A program made the position numbers and the translations under genes. This document shows, piece after piece, positions 1 through 7,520 of a stretch of DNA of 12,656 bases. Position 1 is the stretch's first letter, and each line of letters opens with the position of its first letter. The notes below the pieces were generated by a model. That model had not been told where the DNA came from. It worked only from the letters and a program-made list of their open reading frames with translations, and did no database searches. Source of the stretch: Ghiorsea sp. (GTDB lineage Bacteria; Pseudomonadota; Zetaproteobacteria; Mariprofundales; Mariprofundaceae); the NCBI GenBank assembly GCA_027053695.1, contig JALUHL010000082.1, forward strand, positions 1-12,656, written 5' to 3'.

Positions 1-23
1 GGTTTTTAAGCTGTTTTTTACTT

Positions 24-51
24 TGTTGTGATGACTTTATAGTGAATATAC
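24..51 (+). promoter_or_regulatory. Possible purE promoter (weak)
   Basis: The 92 bases before purE hold no gene. A loose sigma70-like pair is visible: TTGTTG (24-29) and TATACG (46-51) with a 16-base spacer. TATAGT at 39-44 is a competing -10. Neither pair is close to consensus. The call rests mainly on position, about 40 bases before the purE start. Confidence 0.25.
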
Positions 52-92
52 GTATGCTGCATCGCTTCTAATAACTTTAAAGAGGTGAAGTC

Positions 93-566
93 ATGGAAAG
101 TATTCAAGTTTTGATTTTGATGGGCAGTAAAAATGATATGCCAGTGATGAAAAAAACTGAAGCTGTATTTGATGAGTTTGGTATTGCTTATAAAACCATG
201 GTTCGCTCTGCGCACCGCACACCAGAAGCAACTGTTGAAGCGATTAAAGAAGCTGAAGCAGCAGGATGTCAGGTGTTTATTTGTGCAGCGGGTATGGCTG
301 CGCATTTGGCAGGCGTGGTTTGCTCGAAAACCATTAAACCTGTGATTGGCGTACCCATTGCTTCAGGGCCACTCAATGGTGAGGATGCTTTGCTTTCCAC
401 AGTGATGATGCCGCCGGGTATGCCTGTAGCGACTGTGGGCATCAATGCCGCAAAAAATGCAGCTTTGTTGGCAGCGCAAATGCTTGCACAAACCGATGAA
501 GATTTAGCCCACAAACTTCGCTTTGACCGCGCACAACAAGCAGAAGCCATTCTTGCCGATAGCTAA
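93..566 (+). CDS. purE: PurE, N5-carboxyaminoimidazole ribonucleotide mutase
   Basis: PurE moves the carboxyl group of N5-CAIR to C4 of the ring, giving CAIR, a cytosolic step of de novo purine synthesis. The 157-residue product has the class I (bacterial) layout. It shows GSKND near the start (11-15; family GSxSD), SAHRTP at 39-44 with the catalytic His41, the loop [10 protein letters not shown] (65-74), PVIGVPI (83-89) and [18 protein letters not shown], which closes the active site. The length is close to that of E. coli PurE (about 169). The ATG is preceded by AGAGGTGA at 81-88 with good spacing. The usual partner purK is not in the window and could lie elsewhere. The next gene begins inside the last codons of purE, so the two are probably co-transcribed. 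The function is secure. Confidence 0.97.
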   Translation: MESIQVLILMGSKNDMPVMKKTEAVFDEFGIAYKTMVRSAHRTPEATVEAIKEAEAAGCQVFICAAGMAAHLAGVVCSKTIKPVIGVPIASGPLNGEDALLSTVMMPPGMPVATVGINAAKNAALLAAQMLAQTDEDLAHKLRFDRAQQAEAILADS

Positions 567-1116
567 AATACGCACCTTAAAAGCAGCTAAGCATCTGCGG
601 CAAGGTCATTTAATTGCACACCATACATCAACCTTGCCCGGCATGGCTGCATCAGCATATTCAGCGGCTGGGATTAAACGATTACAACGCTTTAAGCAGC
701 GTAAAGCGCCTTTTTTGTTGTTGGCAGATTCGGTGCGCACCGCATTGCAACAGGCAGTTTATATATCACCGCATTTGCGGCGTTTGGCTAAGCAATCGTG
801 GGTAGGCACAACAACGTTAGTGTTTCCTGCCAAACAAAGGTTACATGCCGCATGCTACCAAAGGAGTTGCATTGCCATTCGCGTGGATGCGGATGTTGAA
901 ACAAGGCGTTTGGCTAATTTAAGCGGTGGTTTGCTGCTTTCAAGTAGCCTCAACCGCAAGCATCAAGATGTTGTTTCGCCTAGTCTAAAACAACGCTATC
1001 GCTGGCATAGGCATGTATCTGGCATACTTTTGAACAGTCAGAGCAGCACACAGGCAGAAGCAGCCCCGTCTAGCATTTACAAAATCGTAGGCACAAAGGC
1101 GATTCAACTGCGATAG
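553..1116 (+). CDS. Divergent TsaC/Sua5/YrdC-family protein
   Basis: The family makes threonylcarbamoyl-AMP from threonine, bicarbonate and ATP for the t6A37 modification of tRNAs that read ANN codons. I chose TTG 553 (187 residues): AGAAG lies six bases upstream, and the distance to the first conserved strand then matches E. coli TsaC. TTG 523 would add 10 residues but has no visible ribosome site; the first ATG (643) lies inside the domain. From 553, conserved points are IAHHTS at 21-26 (family IAYPTE; Thr kept, Pro and Glu lost), KQR at 48-50 (K-x-R), [11 protein letters not shown] at 83-93 (family WPGPVTFVFPA), IAIRV, and S-x-N at 132-134 (family STSAN). The protein is very basic. It overlaps purE by 14 bases. 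It could be the cell's only TsaC, much diverged, or a paralogue with another role. Family membership is fairly sure; activity is not. Confidence 0.72.
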   Translation: MPIAKIRTLKAAKHLRQGHLIAHHTSTLPGMAASAYSAAGIKRLQRFKQRKAPFLLLADSVRTALQQAVYISPHLRRLAKQSWVGTTTLVFPAKQRLHAACYQRSCIAIRVDADVETRRLANLSGGLLLSSSLNRKHQDVVSPSLKQRYRWHRHVSGILLNSQSSTQAEAAPSSIYKIVGTKAIQLR

Positions 1117-1146
1117 TTTTGCGCAACAGCTTTTCTTGCGTATGCT

Positions 1147-1722
1147 ATGCCCATGACATCAATACAAACCGTGTTGTTAGACCGCGATGGGGTCATCAAC
1201 TTCGATTCACCCAACTATATTTTAAGCCCTGAACAATGGTTGCCCATTCCGGGTAGTCTTGAGGCGATTGCAAGGCTCAAACAAGCAGGTGTGCAGGTGA
1301 GCGTATGCAGCAATCAATCAGCACTTGGGCGGGGTATGATAGACCAAACCATGTTTGATGCGATTCAAGAAAAAATGATTGCGGAAACGGAAAAACTGGG
1401 TGGAAGTTTTGATTATATTGCGGTTTGTCCACATGGCCCTGACGATGGGTGTGCATGCCGTAAACCTTTGCCAGGCATGTTACTGGACACTTTTAAGGCG
1501 CTCAACATTCAAGATAAAAGCACGGCAGTGATGATTGGCGATTCATACCGCGATGTGCAAGCTGCGCATGCGGCTGGCATAGATGCCATATTGGTGCGTA
1601 GTGGTTATGGTGATGCAGATGCTATTTTTGAGAAGTCCAAAGCTTTGATGCCATATATCCAAACATTTCATGATTTAAGTGAAGCCGTAGATGCTGTGCT
1701 GAGCCAGAGGTCAGAAACATGA
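1147..1722 (+). CDS. gmhB: GmhB, D-glycero-D-manno-heptose-1,7-bisphosphate 7-phosphatase
   Basis: GmhB removes the C7 phosphate from heptose 1,7-bisphosphate on the route to ADP-heptose for the LPS inner core. The 191-residue HAD-family protein shows the nucleophile motif DRDGVIN (12-18; Asp12 nucleophile, Asp14 acid/base), SNQS (55-58; HAD motif 2), a zinc site Cys94-Pro-His96 with Cys102 and Cys104 leading into RKP, and MIGDSYRDVQAA (129-140), which supplies the Mg-binding acids. The zinc loop is shorter than in E. coli GmhB but keeps all four ligands. The start is ATG 1147; ATG 1153, two codons on, is possible, and no clear ribosome site helps the choice. Its stop overlaps the plsC start as ATGA, so the two are coupled. 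The gmhB-plsC pairing is familiar from other proteobacteria. Confidence 0.94.
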   Translation: MPMTSIQTVLLDRDGVINFDSPNYILSPEQWLPIPGSLEAIARLKQAGVQVSVCSNQSALGRGMIDQTMFDAIQEKMIAETEKLGGSFDYIAVCPHGPDDGCACRKPLPGMLLDTFKALNIQDKSTAVMIGDSYRDVQAAHAAGIDAILVRSGYGDADAIFEKSKALMPYIQTFHDLSEAVDAVLSQRSET

Positions 1723-2435
1723 AATATCTTCAGGCATGGTTGTTTTATGGGGTGTTTAGCATAGTCACGGTTGTGATTGCTTTATTGGTGATTATGGCGC
1801 GCATATTTGGCCGTGATTTCGCATGGCAAGTTGGCCATTTATGGGGAATTACGGGCAATGCACTCCTGTTTCTAATTTGCGGTATTCGGGTAAAGATAGA
1901 AGGGAAAGAACATATCCCTGATGTGCCCTGTGTGTATGCGGTTAAACATCAATCCACGTGGGAGACCACAACCTTACCTACTGTTTTGCCCTCATTCACA
2001 TGGATTCTTAAAAAAGAGCTGATGTATATCCCCATTTTTGGTTGGGGGCTTTATGCTTTGGGGGTGATTGCTATTAATCGTTCCAGTGCGCGCGAGGCAT
2101 TGAAGCAGGTGAACGAAAAAGGTACAGCACAGATTCAAGCAGGGCGTTCAGTGGTGATTTTTCCAGAGGGCACGCGTTCCGCAGTTGGAGAGAAGGGTAA
2201 GTATCAACCGGGGGTGATTTTTTTGGCGAAGAAGGCGCAGACCATGATTGTGCCTATTGCACATAATGCAGGGTTATGTTGGCCTAAGGGTACGATTATT
2301 AAACATGCAGGTACGATTACTTTGCGTATTTTGCCGCCCATTTCAGCTCAAGATGTGCAAAGTAAAAAGCGTAATGATTTGTTGGCAGAGATTGAAGAAA
2401 GCATTGAATCCCATTGTAGGGACTTGGGCGCATAA
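1719..2435 (+). CDS. plsC: PlsC-type 1-acyl-sn-glycerol-3-phosphate acyltransferase
   Basis: The protein is predicted to add the second acyl chain to lysophosphatidic acid at the inner membrane. Its 238 residues begin with one strong membrane helix (about 5-30) and a second hydrophobic stretch (48-57). Acyltransferase block I is KHQSTWE at 76-82: the catalytic histidine His77 is followed after four residues by Glu82 instead of the textbook Asp (HX4E for HX4D), a variant seen in proteobacterial members. Block II is FGWGLYALGVIAINR (107-121), block III FPEGTRS (148-154) and block IV VPIAHNAG (178-185). Translation is coupled to gmhB by ATGA. Since gmhB makes an LPS precursor, an envelope-specific acyl acceptor is possible. 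The family is sure; the exact acceptor is inferred. Confidence 0.9.
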   Translation: MKYLQAWLFYGVFSIVTVVIALLVIMARIFGRDFAWQVGHLWGITGNALLFLICGIRVKIEGKEHIPDVPCVYAVKHQSTWETTTLPTVLPSFTWILKKELMYIPIFGWGLYALGVIAINRSSAREALKQVNEKGTAQIQAGRSVVIFPEGTRSAVGEKGKYQPGVIFLAKKAQTMIVPIAHNAGLCWPKGTIIKHAGTITLRILPPISAQDVQSKKRNDLLAEIEESIESHCRDLGA

Positions 2436-2463
2436 ACTGTAAGTTTTACTGCGGGATTGCGAC

Positions 2464-2483
2464 TTAACCCTTGGTTAAAGGAG
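2464..2483 (+). promoter_or_regulatory. Ribosome binding site with adjacent stem-loop before the thioredoxin gene
   Basis: AAAGGAG at 2477-2483, six bases before ATG 2490, is among the strongest ribosome sites in the window and fixes the start of the next gene. Directly before it, TTAACC (2464-2469), CTT and GGTTAA (2473-2478) form a perfect 6-bp stem with a 3-base loop. Its right arm touches the edge of the ribosome site. The site is seen directly; a regulatory role for the stem is a guess. Confidence 0.6.
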
Positions 2484-2489
2484 ATAAAC

Positions 2490-2942
2490 ATGAAATATAT
2501 GCTGATTTTAATAAGTTTTTTGTGGCTGGCACCTGCTTCAGCGCACAGCGTTGAATACCAATGGCAAAACGCAAAAGGTGAACAAGTATCACTGGCGTCT
2601 ATGAAAGGTAAACCTGTACTTCTTCATTTTTGGGCAAGTTGGTGCCCACCGTGCCGCAAAGAAATGCCTGCCATGAGCAAGTGGGTGAAAGCGCATCCTG
2701 ATGTGCAAGTGGTGATGATTTCTTTGGATAGCAATCAGGCATTTGCCCAAGAATTTTACGATGATAAGCATATTCAAACACCCCTAAATATGGGTGATAT
2801 GAGTGCCACAGCAAGATTGGGTGTGCGTGCGTTGCCCACCACGGTCATCATTGGCTCTGATGGCGAAGTTAAACAGCGGCATTTGGGTGATATTGATTGG
2901 GGCGATGAGCAAACCAGTCAAATGGTTCTTAGTTGGTTATAG
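2490..2942 (+). CDS. Exported thioredoxin-like protein of the TlpA/ResA type
   Basis: This is a periplasmic thiol-disulfide oxidoreductase, 150 residues long. The start is ATG 2490, chosen for the AAAGGAG site; an upstream in-frame TTG (2457) would add 11 polar residues in front of the signal peptide. Residues 1-18 are a signal peptide ending Ala-Ser-Ala, so cleavage before His19 is likely. The thioredoxin active site is WASWCPPC at 48-55 (Cys52, Cys55), followed by RKEMP. The cis-proline lies in ALPTTVI (Pro116). CPPC, a TlpA-like extra insert and the fold order indicate the TlpA/ResA group, which usually reduces or loads specific periplasmic partners such as c-type cytochromes or copper sites. 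No partner is evident here. Its last codons overlap the start of the next gene, so it is probably the first gene of a three-gene exported set. Confidence 0.88.
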   Translation: MKYMLILISFLWLAPASAHSVEYQWQNAKGEQVSLASMKGKPVLLHFWASWCPPCRKEMPAMSKWVKAHPDVQVVMISLDSNQAFAQEFYDDKHIQTPLNMGDMSATARLGVRALPTTVIIGSDGEVKQRHLGDIDWGDEQTSQMVLSWL

Positions 2943-3595
2943 GCAAACATTTATATGTAAGACTGTTTGTTGTTCTGGTTTTTTTAAATCCAGTTTTTAC
3001 GCATTCGACCAGCGCCACGGAGTATATTGATGCATCTTGGGGCTTAAGCCAAGCAGATATTGCAAAGATTGAGCAAGGTAAGATGGTGGTGCATAAACAA
3101 TCCCAAGGTTATCAAAAAGAAATCCATGCATTTTTGCTGATTCATACGCCACCAAGAACATTGCTGGATGTGATTATAGATTATCCGAGATTGCCCGAAT
3201 TTATGCCTCATTTGCAGGCGATTAAAGTGTTACATCAAGATAATCAAGGGGCGCTAGTGAATTATATGCTGGCGCTACCCTTTGGCGTTCATAAGCGTTA
3301 TCGGCTGCAATTAATCTATGATACGACACCGCCAGATTTAGCTATGGCTTGGCATAAAGTAGCATGGGAAGGTGTTGCCCCAGATGAAACGATTCAAGAT
3401 TCCACAGGCTTCTGGTATTTTAAAAAGGCTGACAAAACATCCACGGTATTACATTATTACACCAAGACAGACCCGGGGCATGTACCCTTTGGCTTGGGTT
3501 GGATTGTGGATTATTTAACTGAAAAAACGGTGGTGGATTTATTAACCCAAACCCAGCAAAGAGCAGAGGCGCAGTGGCAAAAAAGGCAACATTAA
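2933..3595 (+). CDS. Exported START/SRPBCC-like (cyclase/dehydrase-type) protein
   Basis: This is a 220-residue protein of unknown precise role. The chosen start, TTG 2933, overlaps the thioredoxin gene by 10 bases. It gives a basic N-terminus (Lys5, Arg10), a hydrophobic stretch (11-22) and a probable cleavage after Thr-Ser-Ala (about 28). The next in-frame ATG lies past residue 50 and would remove the signal sequence. Residues 60-205 read like a START/SRPBCC helix-grip fold: beta strand, helix PPRTLLDVIIDYPRLPEFMP (about 73-92), paired strands (KEIHAFLLIH; VNYMLALPFGVHKRYRLQLIY; GFWYFKK; TVLHYYTKTDPG) and a long C-terminal helix from 195. That fold holds a hydrophobic pocket for lipids or other ligands. 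An exported member next to a PAP2-like protein and PlsC suggests lipid handling in the periplasm, but that is inference. Confidence 0.7.
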   Translation: MVIGKHLYVRLFVVLVFLNPVFTHSTSATEYIDASWGLSQADIAKIEQGKMVVHKQSQGYQKEIHAFLLIHTPPRTLLDVIIDYPRLPEFMPHLQAIKVLHQDNQGALVNYMLALPFGVHKRYRLQLIYDTTPPDLAMAWHKVAWEGVAPDETIQDSTGFWYFKKADKTSTVLHYYTKTDPGHVPFGLGWIVDYLTEKTVVDLLTQTQQRAEAQWQKRQH

Positions 3596-4500
3596 ACCTT
3601 ATATTGTGTGTTTGTGTGGTATGTGGCTTGTCTCGCCATGTTATGGCTGGTGAACACACCACCTTTCCCGATGTTTGGCAAATGCCAACGTATATTTACC
3701 AAGATTATATCCAAGCCTACGACCGAGTTTTTGATGAAGAAGCCTTGCCCTATTGGTGGGCGGTGGGGCTATCGACTGCGGCATTATTGGCTGTGGATGA
3801 TAAGCTGGTTAGGGATGCGGAGCATTTGGGGCAGAAGTGGGGTATCTCCAGCAAAGACAACACCAAAACATTCCTTAGTTACAAAGGCTTGGATATTTTT
3901 CGAGGCCCTTCAGATTTGGGTTCAACGCTTTATTACATTGGTGATGGTTGGACACATTCCGCGATTGCAGCAAGCTTTTTAGCGGTGGGCGCGGCGACCG
4001 ACAATGATAAAACGTATGCCGTGGGCTTTGAATTGGTTGAAGGCATGATAACCACCACCATTGCCACGCAATTCTTGAAACATATCACAGGCCATGAAAC
4101 GCCTAATCAGGCGACAAAACCAAGAGGCCGTTGGGACTTTTTCCCCAATCAGCGAGAGTATGCCAATTGCGTAGCTTGCTTTGATGCATTTCCTTCAGGG
4201 CATTTGGCAGTGGGTACGATGACCTTAACGGTGTTGCACAAAAATTATCCTGATAACCCTTGGCTGATGCCCACTGGGGTGACGTTGCTTTCATTGTTAT
4301 CCTTTCAAATGATGAATAATGGCGTACATTGGGCGAGTGATTATCCGCTTGCCATTGCCTTGGGTTACACCTTTGGCAGCATTGCTTATGAACGGGGAGA
4401 AGCCGCTTTAGCGCAAGGAAAAACCGATGCGAACACTGCGCAATTCTTGCCCCTCATTACCAATCAAGGCATAGGCGTGGCTGTGAATGTTCAGTTTTAA
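3574..4500 (+). CDS. Exported PAP2-like (phosphatidic acid phosphatase type 2) protein
   Basis: This 308-residue protein starts at GTG 3574, preceded by GCAGAGG with good spacing; the start lies 22 bases inside the previous gene. A signal peptide covers about 1-25 (Val-Met-Ala end). The PAP2 core lies at about 160-270: Lys169 and T176-P177 in the place of KX6RP, PSGH at 207-210 (motif 2, with the catalytic-site His210), and H252-x3-D256 in GVHWASDYP (motif 3). The family's phosphate-binding arginines are not where expected: motif 1 has Thr for Arg, and the Ser-Arg before motif 3 reads Met-Asn. Both histidines remain. The middle contains hydrophobic segments but few clear long membrane helices. 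It may be a phosphatase with altered substrate binding or a non-catalytic relative. Its place after the START-like gene suggests a shared envelope-lipid task. Confidence 0.75.
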   Translation: MAKKATLNLILCVCVVCGLSRHVMAGEHTTFPDVWQMPTYIYQDYIQAYDRVFDEEALPYWWAVGLSTAALLAVDDKLVRDAEHLGQKWGISSKDNTKTFLSYKGLDIFRGPSDLGSTLYYIGDGWTHSAIAASFLAVGAATDNDKTYAVGFELVEGMITTTIATQFLKHITGHETPNQATKPRGRWDFFPNQREYANCVACFDAFPSGHLAVGTMTLTVLHKNYPDNPWLMPTGVTLLSLLSFQMMNNGVHWASDYPLAIALGYTFGSIAYERGEAALAQGKTDANTAQFLPLITNQGIGVAVNVQF

Positions 4501-4541
4501 TGCTAAGCTTTAGTCCACTTCGCACTTAGGAAATCACGGAT

Positions 4542-5687
4542 ATGGCAAAGATTGGACAGGCAGTTTCATATTATATGGGTTTGATGTCGGGCACATCTTT
4601 GGATGGCATTGATGCGGCAGTGATTAGCATATCAGGCGATGCTATTGAGCTGGTTCATTTTAACACTTACCCCATACCCGACAAACTCAAAGAGCCCGTG
4701 TTGCATCTCAATCAACCGGGCTTCCATGAAATTGATGCCATGGGTGTGTTAGACCGTGAGATGGGTTTAGCTTTTGCCAATGCAGCGTTACACACCATGA
4801 CAGAAGCAGGTTTGGAGCCTGCGCAAATCAAAGCCATAGGTTCACACGGGCAAACCATACGCCATAGACCGCAAGGTATAGATAATAGTTTGCCATTTAC
4901 CTTGCAAATCGGCGATGCAGCTACCATTGCCGAGAAAACAGGGATGACAGTGGTCTCGGATTTCCGAAAACGTGACATTGCAGCTTGTGGGCAAGGTGCG
5001 CCCTTGGTTCCGTTTGTGCATCAAAAATTATTTGCTGAGCAGGATAAACATGTTGCGGTGGTGAATATTGGCGGCATTGCCAACATCACTTATTTGGATG
5101 CGGATGGCACGGTGCTAGGCTTTGATACGGGGCCCGGAAATATGGTGATGGATGCCTTGATGCAAACCATGACGGACGCAAGGTTTTGTTATGATGAAGG
5201 CGGCGAACTTGCTGCTTCTGGGCAAATTCATCAACCGCTTTTGGATGATTTACTCAAACATTCATTTTTTAAAATCACGCCACCACGCTCTACAGGTCGA
5301 GAAGATTTTGGTGAGGGTGTGGTACACCAAATCATGGCAGTGGATATTTCGGATGCGGATAAAATGGCAACAGCTTGTGAGCTGACGGTGCAAAGTATTG
5401 CAGGGAGTTTGCAATTTTTACCGCATAAACCTGATGTATGGTATGTATGCGGTGGGGGCGCGCTCAATGCTCATCTTAAGCAACGTTTAAGCGATGTGTT
5501 GGCTGAAGCGCCCGTGCAAACCACTGCGGATGTTGGGTTGCCTGTAGAAGCGGTGGAAGCGGTTGCCTTTGCTGTGCTCGCAGAGCGTACCATGATGGGT
5601 GAAAGCAATGTGTTATCCAGCGTGACAGGGGCATTGCATGATGTATGCGCAGGCACAATCACACCGGGCAAGCATTGGAAAGTTTGA
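4542..5687 (+). CDS. anmK: AnmK, anhydro-N-acetylmuramic acid kinase
   Basis: AnmK hydrolyses the 1,6-anhydro ring and phosphorylates anhydro-MurNAc in one step, giving MurNAc-6-phosphate for cell-wall recycling in the cytosol. The 381 residues are close to E. coli AnmK (369). Family motifs are in order: GLMSGTSLDG at 13-22 (phosphate/ATP loop), SHGQTIRH at 101-108, DFRKRDIAACGQGAPLVP at 140-157, NIGGIAN at 175-181, FDTGPGN at 194-200 (with the Asp of the catalytic region) and VCGGGALN near 310. ATG 4542 has an AGGAAA stretch about ten bases upstream, a modest ribosome site. A gap of 41 bases separates it from the PAP2-like gene, and no terminator is visible there. Confidence 0.96.
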   Translation: MAKIGQAVSYYMGLMSGTSLDGIDAAVISISGDAIELVHFNTYPIPDKLKEPVLHLNQPGFHEIDAMGVLDREMGLAFANAALHTMTEAGLEPAQIKAIGSHGQTIRHRPQGIDNSLPFTLQIGDAATIAEKTGMTVVSDFRKRDIAACGQGAPLVPFVHQKLFAEQDKHVAVVNIGGIANITYLDADGTVLGFDTGPGNMVMDALMQTMTDARFCYDEGGELAASGQIHQPLLDDLLKHSFFKITPPRSTGREDFGEGVVHQIMAVDISDADKMATACELTVQSIAGSLQFLPHKPDVWYVCGGGALNAHLKQRLSDVLAEAPVQTTADVGLPVEAVEAVAFAVLAERTMMGESNVLSSVTGALHDVCAGTITPGKHWKV

Positions 5688-5688
5688 T

Positions 5689-5748
5689 AACCCCTTAAAA
5701 CATAAGTCTTTATATTTAATTGACAGGGGTTGGGAGGGTTTTAGCCTG
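5689..5748 (+). promoter_or_regulatory. Possible ilvB promoter with an inverted repeat
   Basis: The 98 bases between anmK and ilvB hold no gene. A perfect -35 box TTGACA (5720-5725) is followed, 16 bases on, by a poor -10 TAGCCT (5742-5747). Around the -35, AACCCC (5689-5694) is complementary to GGGGTT (5726-5731), and TTAAA (5695-5699) to TTTAA (5715-5719), so the region can fold into a two-part stem that holds the TTGACA as a bulge. This could be a promoter, a weak terminator for anmK, or chance. I see no leader peptide rich in branched-chain codons, so classical ilv attenuation is not supported. Confidence 0.35.
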
Positions 5749-5785
5749 CCGCTCTTTGATATTATTAGGTTTAGGATGATTTCTC

Positions 5786-7486
5786 ATGCAAATGACTGGC
5801 GCTGAAATTTTTGTAGAATGTTTGAAACGCGAAGGCGTGGAAGTCATTTTTGGCTACCCTGGTGGTGCGGTGCTGCCTATTTACGATGCGATTTTTCAGC
5901 AAAGCCATTTCAAACATATTCTTGTGCGCCATGAGCAAGCAGCTTTGCATGCTGCCAATGGTTATGCGCGTGTGTCGGGTAAATGCGGTGTGTCTTTGGT
6001 GACATCAGGCCCCGGTGCAACCAATGCGGTGACGGGTCTTGCAGATTCCAATGCGGATTCGATTCCTAATGTGTGTTTCACAGGGCAAGTTCCCTTGGCC
6101 ATGATTGGCACAGATGCATTCCAAGAAGCTGATATTGTGGGTATCACCCGCTCTGCCACCAAACACAATTTCTTGGTAAAAAAAGTTGAAGATTTAGCCT
6201 TAACCATTCGCCAAGCTTTTCATATTGCGACCACAGGCCGCCCGGGCTCTGTGGTGGTAGATATTCCTAAAGATATTGGTTTTGCAACTTGTGATTTCGT
6301 TTGGCCTGAAGAAGTGAATATGCGCTCTTATCAGCCCAAAACATCAGGTCATGCAGGGCAAATTAAGAAGGCCGTTCGCGCCATGCTTCAAGCCAAGCGC
6401 CCTATGCTTTATTCAGGTGGCGGCATCATGAATGCGCGTGGTTCAGCAGCCTTGTTGAAAACCTTAGCCCATCAGTTGAATGCGCCCGTGACCAACACTT
6501 TGATGGGGCTTGGTGGCATTCCGTTTGATGATAAACATTTTGTAGGCATGCTGGGCATGCATGGCACATATGAAGCGAATATGGCGGTTTCCCATTGCGA
6601 TTTGTTGGTGTCGATAGGCGCGCGTTTTGATGACCGTGTGACAGGCCGTTTGGATGCGTTTGCGCCTGATGCCAAAGTGATTCATATTGATGTGGATCCA
6701 ACGTCTATTTCAAAAAATGTACGTGCAGATTTGCCGATTGTGGGCGATGTGGGCATTGTATTGCAGCAAATTCTTGATGAATTAAGCCATCAAGGTGGCG
6801 TGCCTGATATGGAAGCGTTGAAGATTTGGTGGCAGCAAATTGATGAATGGCGGGAGAAAGATTGCTTGCATGTTGAGCAAAGCGATGAAGGCGCTATCAA
6901 GCCGCAAACTGTGATTCGTAAAGTTCACGACATCACGGGCGGCAATGCCATTGTCACCACGGATGTGGGGCAACATCAGATGTGGGCGGCCCAGCATTAC
7001 GGGCTTAAAGAACCGCATAAATTCCTTACATCGGGTGGCTTAGGCACTATGGGTTATGGTTTGCCTGCGGCTGTGGGTGCAGCCATGGCAGCACCTGATG
7101 AACCTATTGTGGTGTTCACGGGCGATGCATCCATTCAAATGTGCATTCAAGAATTGGCAACAGCTTATCAATATCGGCAAAAAATCGTGGTTGTGCTGTT
7201 GAACAATGCTTATATGGGCATGGTGAGGCAGTGGCAGGAAATGTTTCATGAGTCCCGCTTCTCGCATTCTTATTTTGATTCTTTGCCCGACTTTGCCAAG
7301 TTGGCTGAGGCGTATGGTGGCGTGGGTTTACGAGCAGATACTTTGGATGAATTGGATAAGGCTTTGAAAACAGCCTTTGCAGCGCAAGAAAGTTTTGTGT
7401 TCATTGATATTGCCGTGGCAAAAGAAGAAAATGTATTCCCAATGGTGCCTGCAGGGGCGGCATTGAATGAGATGGTGTTGGCATGA
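5786..7486 (+). CDS. ilvB: IlvB/IlvI, acetolactate synthase large (catalytic) subunit
   Basis: This enzyme condenses two pyruvates to 2-acetolactate, or pyruvate with 2-ketobutyrate, the first common step of valine, leucine and isoleucine synthesis, using thiamine diphosphate (ThDP), FAD and Mg2+. The 566 residues show the standard three-domain layout: N-terminal ThDP domain with FGYPGGAVLP (22-31) and catalytic Glu50 in RHEQAALHAANGYAR; a central FAD-binding domain with GARFDDRVTG (278-287); and the C-terminal ThDP domain with GDAS (446-449) and, after the expected interval, NNAYMGMVRQ (473-482). GDAS replaces the more usual GDG/GDGS start of the ThDP motif, as in many acetolactate synthases. 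The ATG is preceded by TTAGGA at about ten bases. The regulatory subunit follows 34 bases downstream. Confidence 0.97.
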   Translation: MQMTGAEIFVECLKREGVEVIFGYPGGAVLPIYDAIFQQSHFKHILVRHEQAALHAANGYARVSGKCGVSLVTSGPGATNAVTGLADSNADSIPNVCFTGQVPLAMIGTDAFQEADIVGITRSATKHNFLVKKVEDLALTIRQAFHIATTGRPGSVVVDIPKDIGFATCDFVWPEEVNMRSYQPKTSGHAGQIKKAVRAMLQAKRPMLYSGGGIMNARGSAALLKTLAHQLNAPVTNTLMGLGGIPFDDKHFVGMLGMHGTYEANMAVSHCDLLVSIGARFDDRVTGRLDAFAPDAKVIHIDVDPTSISKNVRADLPIVGDVGIVLQQILDELSHQGGVPDMEALKIWWQQIDEWREKDCLHVEQSDEGAIKPQTVIRKVHDITGGNAIVTTDVGQHQMWAAQHYGLKEPHKFLTSGGLGTMGYGLPAAVGAAMAAPDEPIVVFTGDASIQMCIQELATAYQYRQKIVVVLLNNAYMGMVRQWQEMFHESRFSHSYFDSLPDFAKLAEAYGGVGLRADTLDELDKALKTAFAAQESFVFIDIAVAKEENVFPMVPAGAALNEMVLA

Positions 7487-7520
7487 TGAAGGAAAATCCT
7501 GGTTTTCGTGGGCAAATGAA

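Noticed and set aside
2457..2489. Longer TTG start for the thioredoxin-like gene
   Set aside because: It would place polar residues before a clear signal peptide, and ATG 2490 has a strong ribosome site.
4501..4515. Near-palindrome around AAGCTT between the PAP2-like gene and anmK
   Set aside because: It is short, with no T-run after it, so it does not make a convincing terminator or operator.
7467..7520. Longer IlvN start inside ilvB
   Set aside because: It would add 18 Trp-rich residues not found in the family; ATG 7521 begins where IlvN/IlvH proteins begin.
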